Made by a program: the position numbers and the translations under genes. A stretch of 64,000 bases of DNA, from assembly GCA_024196135.1 (NCBI GenBank), contig JAMQCK010000004.1, positions 248,001-312,000 on the forward strand, read 5' to 3'. The DNA is from Pleurotus ostreatus/Saccharomyces cerevisiae fusant (taxonomy: Eukaryota; Opisthokonta). Within the stretch, counting starts at the first letter, position 1. Each line of letters opens with the position of its first letter. Under the pieces are notes generated by a model. It had not been told where the DNA came from. It saw only the letters and a program-made list of their open reading frames with translations, and made no database searches. Positions 10,496 through 20,770 of this stretch are shown here, in pieces.

Positions 10496-13400
10496 ATGAG
10501 TTCGGACGACGGCGAAAACTTTGACCTCGACGACGTCTCCGGGTCGGACTCGGACGGCTACGCGCCTGCCCCGAAGAAGGTGCGTGCTCGGCGACGCGTC
10601 CGGGAGCAAAACTGATGTTGTCGAACAGAAAGCCGCACCCAAAGCCAAGGCACCCGCGAAGCCACGAGCACCTGCGAAGCCCAAGTCTACTGCCGCGAAG
10701 CCTGCGGCCAAGGGCGCTGCGAAGGGGAAGAAGAAGGTGCTAGCGGAACGCGACGACAATGCGGAGGACGAGAGCGACATCGACGTGGTTATGGCCGATC
10801 CAGACGAAGTCAACGAGGCAGATGGTATAGATCCCTCATCTTCAAAGAAGAACAAGTCAGCCTCGGAAACTTATCAGAAGGTGTGTGCCGCAACCTTGGC
10901 TGCTCGCCTCATTGCTGATTGCGTTACCCTCGTTAGCTCACTCAACTGGAGCATATCCTGAAGCGTCCAGACTCGTACATTGGCAGTGTGGAGACAATTC
11001 AACAACCCATGTGGACCTACGATGCAGAGAAGAAGCGCATGGTGCATCGCACCGTCAAGTACGTACCCGGCTTCTTCAAGATTGTGGACGAAATCCTCGT
11101 CAACGCGGCGGATAACAAGGTAAGCGCGCGCCTGCACCTCCCTCGCCATCTTCTAACACACATATGCCAGATTAACGACCCCTCCATGGACACCATCAAG
11201 GTTAGCTACGACCTCGACGAGAACACCATCTCGGTGTACAACAACGGCAAGGGTATCCCCATCGAGATGCACTCGCGGGAGAAGATGTACATCCCCGAGC
11301 TCATCTTCGGCCACCTCCTCTCCTCCTCCAACTACGACGACGACGAAAAGAAGCTGACCGGTGGCCGCAACGGCTATGGAGCGAAGCTCGCCAACATCTA
11401 CTCGCACGAGTTCATCGTCGAGACCGCGGACAAGAACACGAAGCAGAAGTACAAGCAGACGTGGACGGACAACATGAGCAAGTGCGGGAAGCCGAAGATC
11501 ACGAGCAACGGGAAGGGCGAGGAGTACACGCGCGTCACCTTCCGCCCCGACCTGAAGCGCTTTGGCATGGACCGCATCGACGAGGACACGGCGAGCTTGC
11601 TCCAGCGCCGCGTGTACGATCTTGCGGGTACGGTCAAGGACGTGAAGGTGTACTTGAACGACGAGCGCTTGAAGATCAAGAACTTCAAGCAGTACGTCGA
11701 GATGTACATCAACTCGGCACAGGCGGAGGCGAGCGAGGTGTCAGGCGGCGCCGCGCAGACGAAGCCGACCATCGTGCACGAAATCCTGGGCAAGCGGTGG
11801 GAGGTTGCATTCACCGTGTCCGAGGGCACGTTTCAGCAGGTCTCCTTCGCGAACTCCATCGCGACTATCAAGGGTGGCACGCACGTCAACCTCATCGCGG
11901 ACCAGATTGCGAAGAACTTGCTCGCGTCGATCAACAAGAAGAACAAGGCCGCGACGGTGAAGGCGCCGCAGATTAAGAACCACATGTGGATCTTTGTCAA
12001 TGCGCTCATCGAGAACCCGACGTTCGACTCGCAGACGAAGGAGACTTTGACCCTGCCTGCGTCGAAGTTTGGTACGAAGCCTGTGCTGTCGGAGGACTTC
12101 ATGAAGAAAGGTACAAGTCATCGCGTTCTGTCTCGCTCTTATGCGCTGACCTCTGCTTAGTCCAGAAGTCTCCGCTTGTCGAGAACATCTTGAACTGGGC
12201 GAAGTTCAAGGCCGACCAGCAGATTAAGAAGACCGATGGTAGTAAGCGTAGCCGGTAAGCCTAGCTCTCTTTCCCTTACTTGTCCTTCTGATGCACTTCC
12301 GCAGCCTTACCGGCCTTCCCAAGCTCTCCGACGCCAACAACGCCGGCACGAAGTACGCGAAGGACTGCACCCTCATCCTTACCGAAGGAGACTCCGCCAA
12401 GGCTCTCGCCATCGCTGGCCTCGGCGTCGTCGGCCGCGACAACTACGGTGTCTTCCCCTTGCGTGGCAAGTTGCTGAACGTCCGCGAAGCCCGTCACGAC
12501 CAAATCATGAAGAACGAGGAGATCCAGAATATCAAGAAGATCCTGGGTCTGCAGCACAACAAGGATTACACTGATATCGCGAGCTTGCGGTACGGCAAGT
12601 TGATGATTATGACGGATCAGGTGGGCTTGAGTGAACAAGAATGTGGCGAGGGTGTATGCTGACGAAATTCCTAGGATCACGATGGTTCGCATATCAAGGG
12701 TCTTATCCTGAACTTCCTCGACCACTTTTACCCGTCGTTGCTCAAGCTGGACCCGGCGTTCTTGCTGGAGTTCATCACGCCTATCGTTCGTGTCACGAAG
12801 GGCAACCAGCGCAAGGACTTCTTCACTCTTCCGGAGTACGAGAGATGGTTGGAGACGACGCCGGACGCGCGCAAGTGGTCGGCGAAGTACTACAAGGTCA
12901 GTATATACCGTCGGCCCGTATGCACTCGAACGCTGACGGAACAATGCAGGGTCTGGGTACGAGCAAGGACTCGGACGCTCGTGACTACTTTAGCCACACG
13001 GAGAAGCATGTCATCCCGTTCGCGCAGACGCAGGAGGGCGACCGCGAACTCATCGACCTGGCCTTCAGCAAGAAGAAGGCGGACGACCGTAAGGAATGGC
13101 TCCGGACTTGCAAGGTATGCCGCTTAAGTCTATAGAGGAGTCCGGTTCGCTGACGGCCTCGTAGCCCGGCACCTTCTTGAACCACGATGTGGACGAGATC
13201 CCCATCTCCGACTTCATTAACAAGGAGCTCATCCTATTCTCGATGGCGGATAACATCCGTTCGATTCCTTCCGTCGCGGACGGGTTGAAGCCTGGTCAAC
13301 GCAAGATCATTTGGGGCTGCTTCAAGCGCAAGTTGAAGAAGGAGATTAAGGTATATCGTGGGCGCATATAGTGTGCTGCAAACTTACCTTCTGATATAGG

Positions 13401-15867
13401 TCGCCCAACTCGTCGGTTATGTCTCCGAGCACGCCGCCTACCACCACGGTGAACAGTCCTTGACTATGACGATCGTCAACTTGGCGCAGGACTATGTCGG
13501 TAGCAACAACATCAACCTGCTCTTGCCGAACGGTCAGTACGGTACGCGCGACCAAGGCGGCAAGGACCACGCCGCGGCTAGGTACATTTTCACCGAGCTG
13601 TCGCCTTTGACGCGGTCGCTGTTCAACACTGCGGATGAGCCGCTGCTTAAGCAGCAGAAGGAGGACAACCAGCCGGTGGAGCCGGAGTACTACATGCCCA
13701 TCATTCCGATGGTCCTCGTCAACGGCGCGGATGGTATTGGCACGGGTGAGTCCTTACACGTGTATTTGTAGTCCTATGACTGACCCTTCCGCTAGGTTGG
13801 AGCACGAGCATCCCGTCGTACAACCCCTCGGACATTGTCTCGAACATCCGCCGCCTCATGAACGGGGAGGAGCAGGTTCCCATGTTCCCCTGGTGGCGTG
13901 GGTTCAACGGCGAGATCAAGTCGACCGGGAAGAACAAGTACGACGTGACGGGTATCGCGCGCAAGCTCAACGACACCCAAGTCGAGATCACCGAGCTGCC
14001 GATCCACAAGTGGACGCAGAATTTCAAGGCGGAGCTCGAGCTGATGATGGTGTCGGAGAAGGGCGAGGCGCCTGTGAAGGCAAGTTCCTCGACCCGCGTT
14101 CGCTAGGCTGTGATAACCTAACCATCTTGTAGACCTACACCGAGCACCACGACAACACGAACGTGCACTTCATCATCACGATGAGCGCGACCGAGCTCAA
14201 GAAGGCGGAGGAGCAGGGCTTCGTCGAGTATTTCAAGCTCACGAGCAAGATCAGCACCGCGAACATGATCGCCTTCAACTTCGACGGCAAGATCACGAAG
14301 TACGACTCGCCGGAGGAGATCGTGGAGGAGTTCTACCCGCAGCGTTTGATGTACTACCAGAAGCGCAAGGTACGCGAGATCACCTGCGTGAGCTTGAGGG
14401 AGGAGACTGACGCTTTGCGCAGGACTACCTGGCCGACGAGCTCCAAGTCCAGCTGTCTCGCTTGAACAACCAAGCGCGCTTCATCCAGATGATCGTCGAC
14501 AGGGAACTCATCGTGTCTAACCGCAAGAAGGTCGACATCGTCGCCGACTTGCGCAAGCTCGACTTCCGCCCCTTCCCGAAGATCTCGAAGGCGAAGGAGG
14601 CGGGCGAAGATGAGCCGACGGTCGAGCAGGAGGAGGAAGAGGAGGAGGACAGCGACGATGACAAGAACGCGTACGACTACCTCCTGAACATGGCTATCCA
14701 CAGCTTGACGCGCGAGAAGGTGCGTAAGGCGTAACGTCATCTTGGCCAGGGAGACTGACAACCGCTGCAGATCGAGAGGCTACGCAAGCAGAGCCAGGAC
14801 AAGGAGGACGAGCTCAACACGCTCCTCGCCAAGTCCCCGAAGCAGATGTGGAACGAGGACCTCGACGACTTCCTCGTGCAGTGGGATGTGCGTACACAAC
14901 GTTCACATCGAGAACCTCGTACTAATGCTCTTTTAGGCCTCACTTCGCGAGTGGGATGCCAAGAAAGAGGTGGACAGCAGCGGCAAGAAGGTTAAGCGCG
15001 GCAAGAACAAGCCGCTGCTCACTCGCAAGTCCATCGGCGAGAAGCGTGGGCGGAAGGACGATAGCGATGATGACGACTTCAAGCCTACGAAGGCTGCGCC
15101 CAAGAAGCGTGCAGCGCCTCAGTCCAAAGCTGCGGGAACGTCGAAGCCTAAGGCGGCAGTGAAGAAAGAGGAGAGCGATGACGACGACGATGCTCCTGCC
15201 AAACCTCCGCCGAAGCGAGCGCCGGCCAAGAAGGTGATCAAGGACGACTCGGACGATGACTTCGACGTCGTGCCTGCGCCGAAGGCTGCTGCAGCTGCGA
15301 AGAAGAAGGCGCCGGCGAAGCGGAAGAGCAGCGACGACAGCGATGCCGAGATGCCCCCGCCGAAGAAGGCTCCTCAGCGACGAGCGCCAGCCAAGAAGAA
15401 GGTGGTTGATTCCGACGACGATGACGACTCGGACGTAGAGGTTCTGCCGGCGAGCAACGGGAAGGGCAAAGCTAAAGCGGCGCCGAAGCGGAAATCGTGA
15501 GTCGGCTCCGCATGTTGTCCGGTTTGCGAACTAACATTGTTGCTCTAGTCTGGACAGAGACTCTGATGGCGAGGATGACGAAGCACCGCCGGCGAAGAAG
15601 AAAGCGCAAACCTCCATGACCGACTTCCTCACCAAGCCCGGCGCGTCTAAACCGGCGGCGACGCAGCGCAAGGTTTCGAAGCCCACCGCAAAGCCCCCGT
15701 CGAAGGCGAAGAAGGTCATAGAGAGCGATGACGATGACGAACTGGACATGAGCTTCGATACCCTGCCTGCGCCGCCTCCGCGCGCCGCGCCGCCTCGAAG
15801 GGGTGCTGCCGCCGCGGCTGCTGCTAAGAAATACGTGGATATCTCGGACGATGAGGATGATGATTAG
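10496..15867 (+). CDS. TOP2: DNA topoisomerase II
   Basis: Type IIA topoisomerase: ATP-driven double-strand passage that decatenates and relaxes chromosomes in the nucleus. The 16-exon model gives 1533 residues, within the fungal range. Exons: 10496-10579, 10629-10880, 10937-11119, 11171-12110, 12161-12254, 12305-12620, 12675-12896, 12950-13114, 13165-13350, 13400-13745, 13796-14079, 14133-14369, 14423-14719, 14771-14887, 14937-15496, 15549-15867. In order: a Lys/Ala/Pro-rich N-terminal tail (about 112 residues); the GHKL ATPase (NNGKGIPIEMH, GGRNGYGAKLAN); TOPRIM with LTEGDSAKA near 544 and DQDHDGSH near 626; the cleavage domain with AAARYIFTEL, catalytic Tyr near 876; the coiled-coil gate; and a long Lys/Asp/Ser-rich C-terminal domain with a PIP-box-like QTSMTDFL. 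The intron at 14080-14132 is GC-AG. All catalytic motifs are present. Confidence 0.97.
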
Positions 15868-16185
15868 ACGTGTCTCGAGTCCCTGTCGTGCCATTCCGTC
15901 TCCCGCTACTCATACTTACACATGTGCCTCGTATGCCTCATATTGTATTGATACCACTGCTTACGACTGGAATGAATGGGTCTCGTTTCTGTGTACTCGA
16001 TTTGTTGCGTCTGTTCGAGCTGAGTTGTCAGTCAACCTCCAGGGTTTCTTTCTATCGGATAGAATTATAGTGCAAGCGAAGGTGAGACAACAACTGGATT
16101 TTGTTACACTGCTTAAAATCTATGCGTGTCTTTACGAAGCCGAACTCTTGCGCCCATGTACAAAGCGTGCGCCCACTGAACCTCG
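15868..16185. other. Convergent intergenic region
   Basis: 318 bp between the stop codons of TOP2 (plus) and an F-box gene (minus). It presumably holds both 3' ends; no other feature seen. Confidence 0.5.
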
Positions 16186-17871
16186 TCACCCGGAGGAAGA
16201 CGCGGGGTCCATAATCCACCTCTCCTCTTCTGAGAGCGCCTCGGCGACGGACGCGCGACGCGTGTCACTTTTATCGAAATCGTATATCGCCACATCGGTC
16301 CGTCGCAAACGGACGATATAATCCTTGCATCCATCCTCGAGATTGACTTCGATTTCTTCCAGCTTCCCCCCAGCGGTGGCGCGAGCATCAATGAGGTGTT
16401 CCATCGCGGCACACGCCTTTTCGGTGTTGATCCTGAACCAGGGCAGAGCGAGCGAGGTCAGATGAGGAAGAAGATCCGGCCTGGTGGCGAGCGTGTGCAT
16501 CAGGGAGTGCGTCGCTTCATCACCTGTCGTGAGCGAGAGGTGAGTGAGGGTGCCGCTGTACGTGTTCAAAATATCCTCCCAGTCCAACGAGCTGTCGGCG
16601 TATTGGGGCACGTAGAGTTTAATTCGTGAAAGGCAGCAGTCGTCGCCTTGTCTGGCCACGAAGCGTTTCAGGCCTTTGACATACCCTGGCAGCCCATTCC
16701 AGATGACGTCGTATTTACTGTCCTTGAGCTCGACAGTTCGAAGTTTCGGGGCGCGAAGAGCGGGCAGATAGGACCACGCGCCCCTACACAGGACTAGTTC
16801 GCGCAGGGATGGCATAACCACCGGTCCGTCCGCCTCAGTGATAACCTTCTCCCCGTCGGACAGCGTCAGCGAGCATAGCGAGTGGCATTGACGCAGAGCG
16901 GCGAGGCAGTCCCTGAAGTGCTCGCTTACAACTTCACGGTCGATGTACAACCGCAACAACTGTGTCCATGGCAGACGGAGATCTTGGAAGCGGTGTTTTT
17001 CGATGCGGCCATATTTGAGCGCGGGTGCGTCGGAGAACAATTGGTGGGGCAACTGAGGTAACCCGTCCATGAACCCGGCGGGCCTCTTGGCCAAGCATGT
17101 CTCGTTCTCGAGGTACACGGACGCGAGCTGTGGAAGCGGCCAAGGCGTCTCCCGCTTCATGATCTCGTCCGGAAAACGGAAGGCTCCAAGCCGCACACAT
17201 CTCCAGCGCGCCGAGCAGGCGACGAGATCATGCATCGCATTCATATCATCGATGTCATATTCGGCCAAATAGTTTCGTGTTGGTTTTGTAGCCTTTGGAC
17301 GCCGGCTTTCGCGGGATAGGAAGATGTTCAGAGGATGTGCCTTCGAGCGCTCGAGACAGAGTCGCAGTGCGTTGTACCAGCCATAGTACGCGTAAGGATA
17401 CAGTGTGATCGTCGACCAGAGGGGCGGGGCTGCTATGCCAAGATCGCGCCAGCGGTGGCAGACCTGCAGCACGGGATGCTGAATTATACACGTGCTATCT
17501 CCCCGGCAAGAGAATGTGTCGAGAATAGCGAGGGAGATGATCATGGTGAGTATCTCGCTTGGAAGACGACGGATGGGTCCGAGCATGGCGCGCTTGGAGT
17601 ACAAGCTGTCCTCTATCATCTTCCGCTCGGCTTGCAGTCGTTGCAGAGATTGTCGCACATGCAGGATAGCGGCATCATACGCATCGAGAGAGGCGGTGTC
17701 GGATGCGATATTCCGTTCAAGGTCGAGTCGTTCGAGCTGGCCGGGGATGTGGGACGAGGTTGTGACACATTTGGGTATTGCCACTGTGCGAACATACAGA
17801 CCGGCCTTGCAGGTCGCGCAGAGCCTTGTATGTAGCCTTGTTGCTTTCGATTTCATTGGTTCCATGGACAT
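16186..17871 (-). CDS. F-box protein with N-terminal Cys motif (family 1, copy a)
   Basis: Single-exon gene, 561 residues. Paralog of the genes at 18307 and 30246. Shared layout: an N-terminal CATCKAG...RTVAIP...SSHIP motif; a predicted helical region (DAAILHVRQSLQRLQAERKM); the block SKRAMLGPIRRLPSEIL, an F-box-like motif leading to VCHRWRDLG...LW; then leucine-rich segments to the end. F-box proteins usually recruit substrates to SCF ubiquitin ligases through Skp1. That role is inferred, and the substrate is unknown. Start ATG 17871 is chosen; Mets at codons 3 and 6 are alternatives. The C-terminal end is acidic/Ser (SSSG). Divergent from the next gene across 435 bp. Confidence 0.75.
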   Translation of the reverse strand: MSMEPMKSKATRLHTRLCATCKAGLYVRTVAIPKCVTTSSHIPGQLERLDLERNIASDTASLDAYDAAILHVRQSLQRLQAERKMIEDSLYSKRAMLGPIRRLPSEILTMIISLAILDTFSCRGDSTCIIQHPVLQVCHRWRDLGIAAPPLWSTITLYPYAYYGWYNALRLCLERSKAHPLNIFLSRESRRPKATKPTRNYLAEYDIDDMNAMHDLVACSARWRCVRLGAFRFPDEIMKRETPWPLPQLASVYLENETCLAKRPAGFMDGLPQLPHQLFSDAPALKYGRIEKHRFQDLRLPWTQLLRLYIDREVVSEHFRDCLAALRQCHSLCSLTLSDGEKVITEADGPVVMPSLRELVLCRGAWSYLPALRAPKLRTVELKDSKYDVIWNGLPGYVKGLKRFVARQGDDCCLSRIKLYVPQYADSSLDWEDILNTYSGTLTHLSLTTGDEATHSLMHTLATRPDLLPHLTSLALPWFRINTEKACAAMEHLIDARATAGGKLEEIEVNLEDGCKDYIVRLRRTDVAIYDFDKSDTRRASVAEALSEEERWIMDPASSSG

Positions 17872-18306
17872 CTACGTTTTTGTAGGGTTAGCGGGGAAGC
17901 TGGGAAGAGCAAGGTGTGAGGTAGTGACCTTCAAAATACCGATTCTGCGTATTGATGCGCTTTGGCGAGGTCGAGCGATGCAGTCGATGTTTAAGACAGG
18001 TGAGCGTATGTCGCAAGGAGGCTTTCGCACGGTGTAACGGGGTCGTGATGATGGTCACAATGCCATCACCTGCCTTTTCGGGTGGAGAACAAATAGACCC
18101 AAATTCTTGAAAAGCCTTTGTCCCAGACGTTCATCACGCGTGCGCCGCAACTTAAATTTCAGGCTGCCGCGCGCCCCTTGGTTAAAGAGACGACACTCAA
18201 CAGCCTCCCACCTTCACTTCTCCGTGAGCTCGACATCGGCGACCTATCAGGTGAATGGACTGCTTCTCTCTACCATCGTATCATCTAAATCTTGTGATAT
18301 ATAGAG
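17872..18306. promoter_or_regulatory. Divergent promoter between two F-box paralogs
   Basis: 435 bp between the start codons of copies a (minus) and b (plus). It includes a run of TGATGATGGTCACAATG near 18044-18060 and an AT-rich TGATATATAG immediately before the ATG at 18307. No experimentally known motif is recognised. Confidence 0.4.
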
Positions 18307-20022
18307 ATGCACACGACCACAATCAAGCTGCATACGTGTTTCTGCACGACTTGCAAAGCTTGCGTTCGTGCGCGCACAGTGGCAATTCCCAAGACCGTCA
18401 CAAGCTCCGCCCACATCCCTACTCAACACGAGAAATCCGAGCTTGAACGCAAATCCAAATCTGACGTCGCTTCCCTCGTTGTATATGACGACGCCATCCT
18501 GCATCTGCAGCAGGTCCTCGATCGATTGAACACCGACCGACAAACACTACAGGACAGCATGGACTCGAAACGCGCCATGCTCGGTCCTATTCACCGCCTG
18601 CCCGACGAAATTCTCGCTGAGATCATTTCCTTCTCCATTCTCGGCACGTTTTCTCGCCACCTGGACAGCACGTACATTGCCCATCACCCGGTGCTGCAAG
18701 TTTGCCGACACTGGCGCGACCTTGGGATCGCAACCCCGCACATTTGGTCGAAGATTACGCTCTTCTCGCGTGTATATGACTGGTGGGACACCATACTGCG
18801 GCTGTGCCTCGATCGCTCCAAGGCGCACTCCCTCCAGGTCTACCTAAGCAGCGATTCAACCGCGCCATCCAACCCTGCACGAAAGTCGAAGTACCGATGG
18901 AGACGGTCTCTGTATGAGGATGAAGTGGACGCAATCGATATTCTCCTCAAACAATCAGCGCGGTGGAAATGCGCGCGACTGGGCGATGTGATCCTTTCCG
19001 ACGATGGTTTATTCGAAGACATACCGCTGGAGCTGCCGCTGCTTACCTCTCTTTACCTAGAGAAACCAGATTGGCTTGCTTCCTACTCCATAAAGCTCCC
19101 CGGAAAGCTGTTCTTCGACGCTCCAGCGCTCAAATATGCGCGCATCGAAGATCACAAATTCAAGAATATGTATCTACGATGGGGTAAGCTCACTCGCATG
19201 CACATCCTTATCCGCGACATGCAGGAAGACGCAGACCACTTACTCTCAGCTCTGCGCCAATGCGAATTACTCTACTCACTGACGTTTGGCGCTCGGTTGG
19301 CAGGCATCACGGATACGACTCCGCCAGTCGTCCTACCACTTCTGCGGGAACTGATACTGAAACAAGATGGCCAAACCATCCTCCCCGCTCTTCGTGCGCC
19401 AGCCCTTCGAGAGATTGCATTCAGGCCCCACGACTGCAGCTATGGCGACGAGGGCGTGCTGGAGCCCATTGAGGCACTCAAGCACTTCGGAAAGAACATC
19501 ATCAAAGACGGCACAGATAAAACCTCTATATCGCGAGTTGAGGTCCCGGTGTACTCGAGTAACGCGCTCAACTGGGAGGAGATCATCGAGTGCTACCCCG
19601 GCGTCACGCACCTGCAGCTCTCGGATTGGTGCAATGGCGGTACTCGGACCTTGTCCCTCATGCGCGCGCTCTCCCGCAGAGCCGATCTGCTTCCTCGATT
19701 GACATCACTGATACTACCGCACCTGGTCGTTCGCGCGAAGGCGAGCGCTGCGATCACACAGTTACTGGACGCCCGCGTCGTGGGATCCTCGCAGGCCGGG
19801 GTGAAGCTGACGGAGTTGGAGGTCTGCTTATTCTATCCGAAGCGGGAAAAGGAGTCCTTCGAGCGATTGATCAATTACGACGTGACGCTATATGCCCAAG
19901 AGCCGGAACGTCTGCGTCGCCCGCTGGTTGAAGAGGTGTATACCGAGGAAGAGGGGACCCCTCTAAGCCAGCTGGCAATACGATGTACTGGTACCGGGAT
20001 GATTGATGATGACGGCGAGTAG
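18307..20022 (+). CDS. F-box protein with N-terminal Cys motif (family 1, copy b)
   Basis: Single-exon gene, 571 residues, clearly paralogous to its divergent neighbour over the whole length: TCKAC...RTVAIP...SSAHIP, SKRAMLGPIHRLPDEIL, VCRHWRDLGIATPHIW, then leucine-rich repeats. Start ATG 18307 is the first in frame and aligns with the neighbour after a short leader. The C-terminal tail is acidic (GMIDDDGE). Likely an SCF substrate adaptor by family inference; the substrate is unknown. The head-to-head position suggests an inverted duplication that is much older than the one at 48.8-50.9 kb, since the two proteins are only moderately alike. Confidence 0.75.
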   Translation: MHTTTIKLHTCFCTTCKACVRARTVAIPKTVTSSAHIPTQHEKSELERKSKSDVASLVVYDDAILHLQQVLDRLNTDRQTLQDSMDSKRAMLGPIHRLPDEILAEIISFSILGTFSRHLDSTYIAHHPVLQVCRHWRDLGIATPHIWSKITLFSRVYDWWDTILRLCLDRSKAHSLQVYLSSDSTAPSNPARKSKYRWRRSLYEDEVDAIDILLKQSARWKCARLGDVILSDDGLFEDIPLELPLLTSLYLEKPDWLASYSIKLPGKLFFDAPALKYARIEDHKFKNMYLRWGKLTRMHILIRDMQEDADHLLSALRQCELLYSLTFGARLAGITDTTPPVVLPLLRELILKQDGQTILPALRAPALREIAFRPHDCSYGDEGVLEPIEALKHFGKNIIKDGTDKTSISRVEVPVYSSNALNWEEIIECYPGVTHLQLSDWCNGGTRTLSLMRALSRRADLLPRLTSLILPHLVVRAKASAAITQLLDARVVGSSQAGVKLTELEVCLFYPKREKESFERLINYDVTLYAQEPERLRRPLVEEVYTEEEGTPLSQLAIRCTGTGMIDDDGE

Positions 20023-20770
20023 GAGCGTACACTGGGTTGGGAACTTGAGTGGATGGCAGACTTGCACAAGATGTCGAGTACAGTTGGATAGCTTCGCGAT
20101 GCGATAGAACAAGCCAAGTTTTACGTGCAGAAGAAAGTCGAAGGGTCTGCTCGGAGGTCAATACATAACCAGGGTATAGATGTCACTGCCGCAGAGGCTA
20201 GCCCCCTGGTGAGCAGCCGTCCCAGACTGCTTCTCTGTAAGATCTGCACATGCTTCAGCCTCTGTCGCCGATCTACCTCCCCGTCGACTTTGATTTGGCT
20301 GCCGAGCAGGACTCACGACTCTCTCCTGCATCAAGCAAGCCGCGCATTGAAGTCGCTCTCCCCTCCCTCGAATTTTTCTTCCTCTGGTGCACGCCTATAA
20401 TTTCCGTCCTTGACAAAAACTCTGTCCCTGTCACCTACCGTCATCGCATGCTCTGAGGGCCAACTATGTTGAGCCAGGCATAGCAGACGCCCTTTCGAAG
20501 AAGGACTGACGAGAAGGTAGAAAGAATGATATCGAATCTCGAGCTGGGTATAGCTACAGGTATGCCACCAGCGTCACGTAGAATGGAGAATAGCAGTTAT
20601 CACAATAACAAAAAGGTAGCTAAGCGTTGTAGACGACGATAAATAATGCGTTTGGTGCTGGACTGTCTCTAGCTTGAGCGATGCAGAGTAAGTCTGTTTG
20701 GGATCAAGTGCAAGCAGCGTCAAAGCAGCCCGTGTTTCTACAATTGTGTTTAGGAAGCGCGACGAGTTCC
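20023..20770. other. Convergent intergenic region
   Basis: 748 bp between the 3' ends of an F-box gene and DOT1. Short frames only. No repeat, tRNA or mobile element recognised. Confidence 0.5.

Noticed and set aside
11461..11976. 171-codon plus-strand frame inside TOP2
   Set aside because: Shadow of TOP2 exon 4 in another frame; the TOP2 reading has all conserved motifs.
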